Below are positions 9,019-16,454 of a stretch of 64,000 nt of DNA, in pieces. Origin of the DNA: Terrimesophilobacter sp964651535 (GTDB taxonomy: Bacteria > Actinomycetota > Actinomycetes > Actinomycetales > Microbacteriaceae); NCBI GenBank assembly GCA_964651535.1, contig CAZYYE010000002.1, positions 186,001 through 250,000 on the forward strand. The letters are read 5' to 3'. The first letter of the stretch is position 1. Each line of letters opens with the position of its first letter. The position numbers and the translations under genes were made by a program. Below the pieces are notes generated by a model. It saw nothing but the letters and a program-made list of their open reading frames with translations. It did not search any database and was not told the origin of the DNA.

Positions 9019-9938
9019 GACGCCACCCGCGCGTAGCAATCCAGCACGTAGTCCCAGAATCCGGCGACGTCGAGCTTCACCGGCACGAGCGCGTTCGGGA
9101 TGCTGGAGCGGAAGTCCGTGACCGTCATGCCGGCGGTCCACTCCCCTGCCGTCTCCACTTCGACCCGCGCGGGCACGCTCGTGAACAGGTCCGGTCGGCT
9201 GATGTACGCCACCGCGCACACGTCGTGCACCGCCTGACCGCCCCAGTCCGGGTCCTGCGGGTCGTTCCAGAACGTGGCGAGCGGGACCACGAGGTCGCGG
9301 CCCAGAGTGCCGAGCGCCAGCATCCGCTCCGTGACGGCATCATCGACGAGCGCCTGCAGCGTGAGGTCGAGCCCCACCATCACGACCTGCCAGCCCGCCT
9401 GGAACACCTCGGCGGCCGCCTCCGGGTCCGCGTAAATGTTGAACTCGGCGGCCGGCGTCGTGTTGCCGCGCGTGAACGAGCCGCCCATGATGACGAAGGA
9501 TGCCGCCCACTTGGCGACCCGCGGTTCCTCGCGAAGCGCGAGCGCGATGTTCGTCATCGGGCCGGTCGCGACGAGATGAATCTCTCCGGGGGCATTGCGC
9601 AGTGTTTCGATGATGACATCCACGGCGTTGCGCGGGTCGAGCGGAAGTGTGGCCGGCGGCAGAATGACATCGCCGATTCCGCCAGGACCGTGCACTTCCG
9701 CCGCGTTTTTCGTTTCGCGCACGAGCGGCCCGGCAGCTCCCGACGCGACTGGGATGCCCGTGAACCCGAGGTGCTCGCGCAATTCGAGCGCATTGCGGGT
9801 CGTGTTCTCGAGCGCGACATTGCCCCCGACCGTCGTGAGGGCGACCAGTTCGAGCCGTGGGTCGCTGTGCGCAAGGAGAATCGCGAGCGCATCATCGAGG
9901 CCCGGATCGCAATCGAGCAGCAGTTTTCTTGGGGACAC
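9015..9938 (-). CDS. Inosine-uridine-type nucleoside hydrolase
   Basis: A 307-residue enzyme that hydrolyses the N-glycosidic bond of ribonucleosides for salvage. The signature Ca-binding motif 'DCDPGLDDALAI' is at residues 9-20 ('DPGxDDA'). 'TTVGGNVALENTTRNAL' and the later 'EFNIYADPEAA' are further family blocks that shape the ribose site. No signal peptide is seen, so it is cytoplasmic. The start is GTG 9938. It stands alone, convergent with the molybdopterin oxidoreductase and divergent from the DMT transporter. Base specificity cannot be read from sequence. Confidence 0.9.
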   Translation of the reverse strand: MSPRKLLLDCDPGLDDALAILLAHSDPRLELVALTTVGGNVALENTTRNALELREHLGFTGIPVASGAAGPLVRETKNAAEVHGPGGIGDVILPPATLPLDPRNAVDVIIETLRNAPGEIHLVATGPMTNIALALREEPRVAKWAASFVIMGGSFTRGNTTPAAEFNIYADPEAAAEVFQAGWQVVMVGLDLTLQALVDDAVTERMLALGTLGRDLVVPLATFWNDPQDPDWGGQAVHDVCAVAYISRPDLFTSVPARVEVETAGEWTAGMTVTDFRSSIPNALVPVKLDVAGFWDYVLDCYARVAS

Positions 9939-10027
9939 GGACTCAGCCTAGGGCGAGCGAGTGCGAAAGTTCGTCGCCCACTGGCAGGTAAAGTTGACTC
10001 ATGACTGTGCGGCGCGGCTGATACCTC

Positions 10028-10939
10028 GTGGCCATTGTCGTTGCCGTCGCCCTCGCGGCGAGCCTGTTCTACGGTGCATCCGATTTCCTTGGAGCGTTCA
10101 CCGCCCGCAAGCTCACCGTGCTCAAGACGAGTGCCGTCGTTTACCTCTCCGCGACCATCGTCGCGACCGCTGCACTGATGCTCACGGCATGGACGTACAG
10201 CGACCTGGCCCTGTTGGCAGGGTCGGTCGCCGGAATCTTCGCAACCGTCGGGATGGTCACGTTCTACGCCGCGCTCGCGATCGGGCCCATGAGCCTCCTT
10301 GCGCCGCTCATCGCGCTCATTCAGACCGCGATCCCCGTCGTCGTGGCCGCCGTCACGGGTCAAAGCCTGCGGCCGCTCGCATGGGTCGCAGTCGGCATCG
10401 CGCTACTGGCCACAACGCTCATTTCCGTGCCCGGCAAGTCGGCGACCGGTCACCTCGCGGGTGAAAGGATCACGGCGCGCGGCGCAGTGCTCGGCCTCGT
10501 CGCCGGCATCACCCTGGGGCTTTCCACGGTGTCCCTCGATGTCGCCCCGGATGATTCCGGCGTGTTTCCCGCATTCCTCGACCTCGCGATCGGACTCGCC
10601 CTGCTTGCCCCGCTGCTCGCGGTGCGCCGGTTCAGAAACAGCGACGCGTGGCTCCACGGGGCGCCGGTGGAAACCTCCCCGAGTCCCCTCGCGGCGCCGG
10701 TCGGCGCGCGAATCTGGGCGTTGAGCGCGGCCGCAGGGGCGCTCCTCGGCATCGGCAACATTCTGCTCGTCATTGCGCTGCACGCCGGAAACCTCGCGGT
10801 GGTCGCCGTGCTCGTGAGCCTGTACCCGCTTGCGACAGTGCTTCTCGCGTGGTTCGTTCTCAAGGAGCGCATCTCGCGCGTGCAGTTCCTCGGCGTCGCA
10901 CTGGCCATCACCGCGGCCGTCATGCTTGGATCGTCGTAG
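10028..10939 (+). CDS. EamA/DMT-family transporter
   Basis: A 303-residue protein with ten predicted hydrophobic helices in two EamA repeats (about 1-135 and 150-303). The second repeat ends 'LKERISRVQFLGVALAITAAV', the usual DMT finish. The start is GTG 10028; a tiny seven-codon frame (10001-10021) sits just before it. The stop TAG abuts the ATG of the next gene with no spacer, so the two are probably cotranscribed and translationally coupled. Substrate unknown; amino acid or metabolite export is usual for the family. Confidence 0.85.
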   Translation: MAIVVAVALAASLFYGASDFLGAFTARKLTVLKTSAVVYLSATIVATAALMLTAWTYSDLALLAGSVAGIFATVGMVTFYAALAIGPMSLLAPLIALIQTAIPVVVAAVTGQSLRPLAWVAVGIALLATTLISVPGKSATGHLAGERITARGAVLGLVAGITLGLSTVSLDVAPDDSGVFPAFLDLAIGLALLAPLLAVRRFRNSDAWLHGAPVETSPSPLAAPVGARIWALSAAAGALLGIGNILLVIALHAGNLAVVAVLVSLYPLATVLLAWFVLKERISRVQFLGVALAITAAVMLGSS

Positions 10940-12442
10940 ATGACCGACGAACGCAAGATCGACCCCGCAGAGCTCGACACCGTTCTGCGAGTCCTCGCGG
11001 CGATGGACGAGCTTGACGAGGATCACCCCGATTTCATTGCCGTCCGCCAGGCGACGGCGCGGATGTTCAAGGCGGTCAAAAAGAATCGGCGTCTGGAGAA
11101 GCGTGCGGTGATCGCCGATGCGGACCGCGCGGTCATCGCGGCGACCGCGACGGGAGCGCCGGACCGCATCGATGACGAGACGCGCGGCATCCCGCTCGCC
11201 ACGCGCGTGGCAGCTCCCGTTGCGGGCGAACTCATCAAGCCGCGCGCGTGCTACATCTGCAAGAAGCACTACACCCAGGTGGATGCGTTCTACCACCAGC
11301 TGTGCCCGGACTGCGCGGCATTCAGCCACGCCAAACGGGATGCGCGCACCGACCTCACGGGTCGCCGCGCTCTTCTGACGGGGGGCCGCGCAAAGATTGG
11401 GATGCATATCGCGCTGCGTCTCCTTCGCGACGGCGCTCACACGACAATCACGACGCGCTTTCCGAGGGATGCCGCGCGGCGGTTCTCCTCGATTCCAGAT
11501 TCGGCGGACTGGCTGCACCGCTTGCGCGTCGTCGGCATCGACTTGCGCGATCCGGCCCAGGTGCTCGGGCTCGTCGAGTCGGTGGCCGAAGCCGGGCCCC
11601 TCGACATCCTCATCAACAATGCCGCGCAAACCGTTCGCCGCTCCCCCGGCGCCTACGCCCCGCTCGCGGCCGCCGAGTTGGAGCCGCTCCCCGACGGACC
11701 GATGCCCGACATGCTCACGTTCGGCCACACGAGCGACCTGCATCCGCGCATGCTCCTGCCAGAATCCGGAAATGTCGCCGCCGCGCGGGTGATTTCGTCG
11801 AGCGCGGGTGACGCACCACCCGCCACTGACCAAGACACCAGCGCATCCCGTGCCCCTTACCTGGCGGAGCAGGCGATGACCGCGGGTTCGTCCTCGCTCG
11901 AACGGATGGCGGCGGGGACCGCGATCGACGCGGGAGGACTCGTCCCCGACGAATTGCACGTCAACAGCTGGACTCAGCACGTGCAGGAAGTGGAACCCCT
12001 CGAATTGCTCGAAGTTCAGCTCGCGAACATGACGGCGCCCTTCCTGCTCATCAGCAAACTGCGCCCCGCCCTGGCGGCAAGCACAGCGCGCCGAAAGTAC
12101 GTCGTGAACGTGTCCGCCATGGAGGGGCAGTTCGCGCGCCGATACAAGGGCCCCGGTCATCCGCACACGAACATGGCCAAGGCCGCGCTCAATATGCTCA
12201 CGCGCACGAGTGCGGGCGAGATGTTCGAGACGGATGGCATCCTCATGACCGCCGTGGACACCGGCTGGATCACCGACGAACGACCGCACCACACGAAAGT
12301 ACGCCTCGCCGAGGAAGGCTTCCATGCACCGCTCGACCTCGTGGATGGAGCTGCCCGGGTTTATGACCCGATCGTGCGAGGCGAGGACGGCGAGGATATT
12401 TTCGGAGTCTTCCTGAAGGACTACCGACCAGCCGCTTGGTAG
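10940..12442 (+). CDS. Zinc-ribbon-containing SDR-family oxidoreductase with atypical active site
   Basis: A 500-residue protein: an N-terminal helical region (1-95), a CxxC-14-CxxC zinc ribbon (Cys104, 107, 122, 125), then a Rossmann domain from about 138. The cofactor loop is 'LLTGGRAKIG', a variant of TGxxxGIG, and 'LINNAAQTVRR' resembles the SDR NNAG motif. A Ser is present in 'VVNVSAMEGQ' (Ser392), but the expected YxxxK is 'TNMAK' (Thr410, Lys414), so the catalytic Tyr is missing. About 140 residues are inserted between the NNA and Ser motifs. From memory, similar proteins with the same 'HTNMAK' block occur in other bacteria and eukaryotes; function is unknown. It is directly coupled to the DMT gene. 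Confidence 0.85.
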   Translation: MTDERKIDPAELDTVLRVLAAMDELDEDHPDFIAVRQATARMFKAVKKNRRLEKRAVIADADRAVIAATATGAPDRIDDETRGIPLATRVAAPVAGELIKPRACYICKKHYTQVDAFYHQLCPDCAAFSHAKRDARTDLTGRRALLTGGRAKIGMHIALRLLRDGAHTTITTRFPRDAARRFSSIPDSADWLHRLRVVGIDLRDPAQVLGLVESVAEAGPLDILINNAAQTVRRSPGAYAPLAAAELEPLPDGPMPDMLTFGHTSDLHPRMLLPESGNVAAARVISSSAGDAPPATDQDTSASRAPYLAEQAMTAGSSSLERMAAGTAIDAGGLVPDELHVNSWTQHVQEVEPLELLEVQLANMTAPFLLISKLRPALAASTARRKYVVNVSAMEGQFARRYKGPGHPHTNMAKAALNMLTRTSAGEMFETDGILMTAVDTGWITDERPHHTKVRLAEEGFHAPLDLVDGAARVYDPIVRGEDGEDIFGVFLKDYRPAAW

Positions 12443-12676
12443 TGTCGCGCCCTGGGCCCGTTCAGCTCACGGAGTCTCCGCATCGGCGCGAAGGACCGGT
12501 TCGTCTCGCTCATACCTCTGATAATCGTCGCGGGATCTTCGCCGGTCACGTCGCGGCGCTGCATTTTCGCTGGCATGACTTCCTACCCCGGTAGACTGTT
12601 CCCTTGGATTGCCGGGAAGACTGGTCGGCGGTTCCCTCGGCGACCCTGTCGCGGGGCCCAAATCCGCTGGAGCCAC

Positions 12677-13876
12677 ATGACAGTACCTCAATCCCCCATG
12701 TCCCGTCGCAAGCGCGCGCGCCATTGGCTCACCCTGGAGACCACGAGTGGTGGTCTGCTCGTTCTCGCTGCGCTCGTCGCGCTGGTGTGGGCGAACTCGC
12801 CGTGGCGAACCGGATACTTCGAACTCTCGAAAATCGTTGTCGGCCCGGCCGCCGTACACCTTGATCTATCCCTGGCGTCCTGGGCAACGGATGGCTTGCT
12901 CGCGATCTTCTTCTTTGTCGTCGGGGTGGAACTCAAGCACGAGTTCGTGGCGGGAAGCCTCCGCAACCTCAAGGAAGCGGCGGTGCCCGTGTTTGCCGCG
13001 ATCGGCGGCATGGTGCTCCCCGCCGCTTTGTACATCGGGGTTGTCCTCCTCGCGCAGGATCCAGACTCGTTGCGCGGTTGGGCGATTCCCACCGCCACGG
13101 ATATCGCCTTCGCACTCGCCATTCTGGCCATCTTCGGCCGCGGGCTGCCGACAGCGCTGAGAACGTTTCTGCTCGCCCTCGCTGTCGTCGACGACCTCCT
13201 GGCCATAGTCATCATCGCCGTGTTCTACACGGCGGAGATCAACCTGGTCGCGCTCGTGCTCGCGCTCGTCTGCATCGCGCTGTTCGCGCTCGTCGCTCGG
13301 ATGCGCTCACCCCGGTGGTGGATCCTCCTGCCGCTCGCCGCGGTCGCGTGGGCGTTCATGCACGATTCGGGGGTGCACGCCACCATCGCGGGCGTGCTCC
13401 TCGGGGTCGTCATTCCCGCCCGGTTGCTTTTCGACGAGCCTCGGCCCCGAACCCATCGTTACGAACACGCCGTGCGGATCTGGTCCGCCGCCGTCGCACT
13501 GCCGATCTTCGCGTTCTTCGCGGCCGGGGTGTCGATCGTGGACTCTGGCGGCGCTGGCGCACTCTTTGCCCAGCCGGTCGTTGGCGCCATCATGATCGGC
13601 CTCGTGGTCGGAAAGCTTGTCGGGGTTCTGACTACGACGGCACTCGTCACGAGGTTCAGTGCCCTCCGGCTCCCCGAGACGCTCAACCTTCGCGACCTCG
13701 TACCTGTCGGCCTGCTTTCCGGAATCGGGTTCACGGTGTCGTTATTGATCGCCGAGTTGTCGTTCCCCGCAGCTGCGCAATCCGCTGGAGCGAAGGTCGC
13801 CATCCTGAGTGCGACTCTGGTTGCGACGGTTCTCGCTGCCGCCACGCTGCGCTGGGACAGCCGACGAGCGCGCTGA
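12677..13876 (+). CDS. nhaA: Na+/H+ antiporter NhaA
   Basis: A 399-residue inner-membrane antiporter that exports Na+ in exchange for protons. Key segments match E. coli NhaA: 'PTATDIAFALAIL' (Asp142, counterpart of D133) and 'AVVDDLLAI' (Asp172-Asp173, the ion-binding D163-D164 pair). About 12 helices are predicted. ATG 12677 is preceded by GGAG at a short spacing; the 100 bases of open frame upstream do not look like NhaA. The 234 bp before it contain no convincing gene. The stop lies 5 bp before the tRNA-Ala-derived direct repeat at 13882. Confidence 0.95.
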   Translation: MTVPQSPMSRRKRARHWLTLETTSGGLLVLAALVALVWANSPWRTGYFELSKIVVGPAAVHLDLSLASWATDGLLAIFFFVVGVELKHEFVAGSLRNLKEAAVPVFAAIGGMVLPAALYIGVVLLAQDPDSLRGWAIPTATDIAFALAILAIFGRGLPTALRTFLLALAVVDDLLAIVIIAVFYTAEINLVALVLALVCIALFALVARMRSPRWWILLPLAAVAWAFMHDSGVHATIAGVLLGVVIPARLLFDEPRPRTHRYEHAVRIWSAAVALPIFAFFAAGVSIVDSGGAGALFAQPVVGAIMIGLVVGKLVGVLTTTALVTRFSALRLPETLNLRDLVPVGLLSGIGFTVSLLIAELSFPAAAQSAGAKVAILSATLVATVLAAATLRWDSRRAR

Positions 13877-13915
13877 ATATTTTGTGGAGCTGAGGGTGTG
13901 TGAGTTCAGGACATA

Positions 13916-14253
13916 GTTGACAGATGAGTCGCGACATCGTTTACAACTAGGTAACGCAACGATGGGGCATGTCCAAAGCCCGAGTCATTGTGTTGTCCGT
14001 TGCCCAGCAGGGAATGAGTGTCGCTGCTGCCGCTGCCCGTTTCGGTGTGTCACGGCAACACGTTTACGTGCTCTTGGCCCGTTACCGACAGGGCGGCATC
14101 GACGCGGTGGAGCCCAGGTCCAGGCGTCCCAAAGTTGACATCAGCCATAGTGACTACAGCATCAACCCGACCGAAACTGCTGGGCCAACAAAGCCAAAAA
14201 GCCCGACCAAAGGCCGAGCTCTTTGTGTACTATGTCGCGACTCATCTGTCAAC
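13916..14253. mobile_element. Decayed IS481-type element with 22-bp terminal inverted repeats
   Basis: A perfect 22-bp inverted repeat lies at 13916-13937 and 14232-14253 (core GATGAGTCGCGACAT on the left). A further partial copy, GATGTCGCGACTCATCA, follows directly at about 14254-14270. The element is about 340 bp and encodes only the first ~55 codons of a transposase. It therefore looks like an internally deleted or MITE-like derivative. It lies between nhaA and tRNA-Ala. No target-site duplication is obvious beyond the tRNA-derived repeat. Confidence 0.65.
13969..14133 (+). pseudogene. IS481-family transposase N-terminal fragment
   Basis: About 55 codons starting at ATG 13969 encode a helix-turn-helix head: 'MSKARVIVLSVAQQGMS', 'AAAARFGVSRQHVYVLLARY' and 'DAVEPRSRRPK'. 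This is the usual N-terminus of actinobacterial IS481 transposases. After residue 55 the resemblance stops, and the frame reads on through the right inverted repeat and tRNA-Ala. The DDE catalytic domain is absent, so the product cannot transpose, though the HTH could still bind the terminal repeats if expressed. Confidence 0.7.
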
Positions 14254-14276
14254 GATGTCGCGACTCATCACAATTG

Positions 14277-14349
14277 TGGAGCTGAGGGGATTCGAACCCC
14301 TGACCCCCTGCATGCCATGCAGGTGCGCTACCAACTGCGCCACAGCCCC
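14277..14349 (-). tRNA. tRNA-Ala(GGC)
   Basis: A 73-nt cloverleaf on the minus strand. The acceptor stem GGGGCTG pairs with CAGCTCC and includes the G3-U70 wobble that marks alanine tRNAs. The anticodon stem CCTGC/GCAGG encloses loop ATGGCAT, anticodon GGC. The T-loop is TTCGAAT. CCA is not encoded (CAA follows the discriminator A). Its 3' end is duplicated 390 bp downstream, on the far side of the IS remnant. Confidence 0.96.
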
Positions 14350-14416
14350 GTACCGTGCGATCGCTCGCACACAACTTCCCTAGATTACTACACCGGCATC
14401 CACCTCACGGCACCGG

Positions 14417-15001
14417 TCACACGTAGCCCATATTGGTCGCTGCTTCGCGCGCGGTAACCAAAAGCAGGTCCATGGAGCTGGCGGTTGCCTGGACCTGCAG
14501 TTCGAACCCGTCGACGAGCACGTGCACCGTCCACACCTCGCCTATCTCGTCCGTCGTTTCCTCGAAGTAGCACTCGTCCATGAACGGCGGGCACTCGCTG
14601 TAGCCTGCGGCCCTCCACTGTGCGACCTGTTGGGCATCCGTTTCGGTTCCCCGCTCGGCCGCGAACACCGTGACATAGCCGGCATCGGAATCCGGGATTC
14701 CCCACAAACACGTTAGCCCGTCACGAGCCGCAAAACTCTGCGCGGCGCTGCCTCCGAGATCCGCCGCGAAGTACATCGACGTGAAGCTTTCGTGAAACTG
14801 CGAATGGATGAACGCGATGGGGACGAGGACATCGCAATCTTCGGGAAGGGTGAGCTGAGAACCCGCGGCGGACGCGGTCGGCGTCGGGGTCGGCGTCGAG
14901 AACGTGGGGACAGGCGTCGTCGTGGGGACGACGGGCTCCGGTGCGCAACCGGCCAGAGCGAGCATCAGCACCGCGGGAACGACAAGTGCGCGAATCTTCA
15001 T
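14417..15001 (-). CDS. Putative lipoprotein of unknown function
   Basis: A 194-residue protein beginning 'MKIRALVVPAVLMLALAGC', a lipoprotein signal with lipobox LAGC (Cys19). It should be attached to the outer face of the membrane. A Thr/Pro-rich linker (about 22-42, repeated TP) leads to a compact domain with five further cysteines. Start ATG 15001 has an AGAGG Shine-Dalgarno; the longer frame to 15055 adds charged residues in front of the signal peptide. It may be the last gene transcribed with the upstream rsfS cluster. Domain not recognised. Confidence 0.75.
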   Translation of the reverse strand: MKIRALVVPAVLMLALAGCAPEPVVPTTTPVPTFSTPTPTPTASAAGSQLTLPEDCDVLVPIAFIHSQFHESFTSMYFAADLGGSAAQSFAARDGLTCLWGIPDSDAGYVTVFAAERGTETDAQQVAQWRAAGYSECPPFMDECYFEETTDEIGEVWTVHVLVDGFELQVQATASSMDLLLVTAREAATNMGYV

Positions 15002-15079
15002 CGAATGGCCTCTGGTCTCAGTGAGTTCGTGAGTCGTGTGTGCCCATTGTCGCATGACAGTCCGAGCGCAGTAAGGCCA

Positions 15080-16063
15080 TCAGCCGGTCGCCACGAGCCT
15101 TGACCGGAGACTGCGCATCCCGTGGACCGCCGACCGCAGCTCCTGTGCACGATGTTGCGGCAGAAAAAGCTGGGTGTGACGACCGAGGTCGCTGGCGGTT
15201 GCGCTCACCGCCACCGTCTCGACGGACATTCCGAACTCGAGGCCGAAAACCTCTATTGCCCCCGCGCCCTGATAGGGGACGTAGACGGGCGTAGTGACGA
15301 CGAGAACGGATCGGATGCCGTGCGCGCGAGCCGCCCAGAACCGAAACGTATCGACCGTGTTGGCTCGGCGAAGTTCCGGCCGCGATGACGGCGCGGCGAC
15401 GACACGAAGAGTTCGGCCATTCCAGCCCCAGGAGTCTTCGCGCCAGACCGAGTTTCCGGCAAGGCCGGACGACGGTACTCCGTGCGGATCGACGGACTCG
15501 GGCTGCCCGAGCCCGAACGCCAGTTCCATCCCCGTCGTCATGGCATCGAACTCGTTCCCACCGGCGACCCCGAGCGCGCGCCCAAGCTCTGATTCGTCCC
15601 CCGCGAAAGGTCTGAAGCCACCGAGGAATACGCCCTCCCTCCACTCCAGGCCGTGGTCGGTCAGCTCTCGAAGGTAGCGCGGCTTCACGATGCCCGCACG
15701 CACCATCCCTCCCGTCATGATGACCGCGTCGTATGCGGTTCGTCGCGGCCCCGGTGTTCCGGCCAGACCGAGCATCGTGGCCGCAGAGTCGATTGCGGCG
15801 GCCTGACGCTCGGAAAAAGTGGAGGGCGCTGCAAGATTGCGTTCCCGACCGCCGCGGAAGTCCCAGCGTGAAGAAGCGAAATTCTCCAGAGAGTCCAGAA
15901 GTTCGACTCCGGCGAGCCGGCGGATCGAACCGGCGGCGGATTCCGAGAACGCGGAAACCACATCGCTGTCACGAAGGGCCATGGCCCATCGATCAATGTC
16001 GTCGATACAGCGTTCAGCGTCGCCGGGCAACGCGTCCCAGCGGGGAAGCTCGACGGAGGTCAT
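15080..16063 (-). CDS. Hypothetical protein resembling DUF218 (SanA/YdcF/ElyC-type)
   Basis: A 327-residue protein whose ATG 16063 overlaps the rsfS stop as ATGA, implying translational coupling. Although longer than usual, it shows the DUF218 block order: a strand 'YDAVIMTGGMVRAG' near 105, 'GVFLGGFRPFAGDE' near 140, then 'RANTVDTFRFWAARAHG' (about 233) followed by 'SVLVVTTPVYVPYQ'. The last two recall the DUF218 'NTxEN' and 'VTSxxHxxRA' blocks. There is no signal peptide or TM segment, unlike SanA and ElyC, so it is probably cytoplasmic. This is an inference from motif order only; the function is unknown. Confidence 0.6.
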   Translation of the reverse strand: MTSVELPRWDALPGDAERCIDDIDRWAMALRDSDVVSAFSESAAGSIRRLAGVELLDSLENFASSRWDFRGGRERNLAAPSTFSERQAAAIDSAATMLGLAGTPGPRRTAYDAVIMTGGMVRAGIVKPRYLRELTDHGLEWREGVFLGGFRPFAGDESELGRALGVAGGNEFDAMTTGMELAFGLGQPESVDPHGVPSSGLAGNSVWREDSWGWNGRTLRVVAAPSSRPELRRANTVDTFRFWAARAHGIRSVLVVTTPVYVPYQGAGAIEVFGLEFGMSVETVAVSATASDLGRHTQLFLPQHRAQELRSAVHGMRSLRSRLVATG

Positions 16064-16416
16064 GTCTCCAGCGGGATTACCGGACAATCGCTCCACAGTC
16101 GCTCCAGCGAGTAGTACATTCTGTCCTCGTCGTGGAATACGTGGACGACCAGGTCACCGAAGTCAAGAAGAATCCACCGGCCCTCAGACCGCCCCTCCCG
16201 GCGAAGTGGCTTGGAGCCAATCTCCGTGAGCTTGTCCTCGATTTCGGAGGCGATCGCCTGCACCTGCCGTTCGCTTCGTCCGCTGGCCACAAGAAAGATG
16301 TCGGCGAATGGCAGCGGCTGGGAAACATCGAGCGCCACCAGGTCTTCCGCCTGCTTGGAGTCGGCGGCCGCCGCGGCAACCGCCAGCAACTCTCGCGCGC
16401 GATCGGATGCCGTCAC
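16060..16416 (-). CDS. rsfS: Ribosome silencing factor RsfS
   Basis: RsfS binds ribosomal protein uL14 on the 50S subunit and blocks 30S joining when nutrients are low. The conserved core is present: 'KQAEDLVALDVSQPLPFADI', 'ASGRSERQVQAIASEIED', and 'GRWILLDFGDLVVHVFHDE'. The GTG at 16416 gives the usual start 'MTASDRARELL'; a TTG at 16434 in frame is an alternative with no better ribosome-binding site. It follows nadD and the Pro-rich membrane protein, the standard actinobacterial order, and overlaps the next gene by 4 bp. Confidence 0.93.
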   Translation of the reverse strand: MTASDRARELLAVAAAAADSKQAEDLVALDVSQPLPFADIFLVASGRSERQVQAIASEIEDKLTEIGSKPLRREGRSEGRWILLDFGDLVVHVFHDEDRMYYSLERLWSDCPVIPLET

Positions 16417-16454
16417 GGGCTCAGAATCCGGCAATGGGGTGAATACGTCACGAA

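Larger units (their letters stand above)
13882..14288. repeat. 15-bp direct repeat of tRNA-Ala 3' end bracketing the IS remnant (att-like)
   Basis: The 15 bases TTGTGGAGCTGAGGG occur at 13882-13896 and again at 14274-14288. In the second copy 12 bases are the 3' end of tRNA-Ala (read on the minus strand) and three lie just beyond it. The copies bracket 377 bp that hold the IS481-like remnant. A duplicated tRNA 3' end is the usual footprint of site-specific integration, although 15 bp is short and no integrase remains. Confidence 0.55.

Noticed and set aside
10403..12325. A 640-codon minus-strand frame opposite the SDR and DMT genes
   Set aside because: Antisense shadow produced by high GC; no motif, and the plus-strand proteins are clearly real.
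12443..12676. Possible riboswitch leader upstream of nhaA
   Set aside because: GC-rich stems can be drawn, but nothing matches a known Na+ or other riboswitch core; left as ordinary 5' region.
14281..14457. Frame reading through tRNA-Ala giving 'AEGIRTPDPLHAMQ'
   Set aside because: This peptide is the well-known false translation of tRNA antisense sequence; the region is tRNA-Ala.
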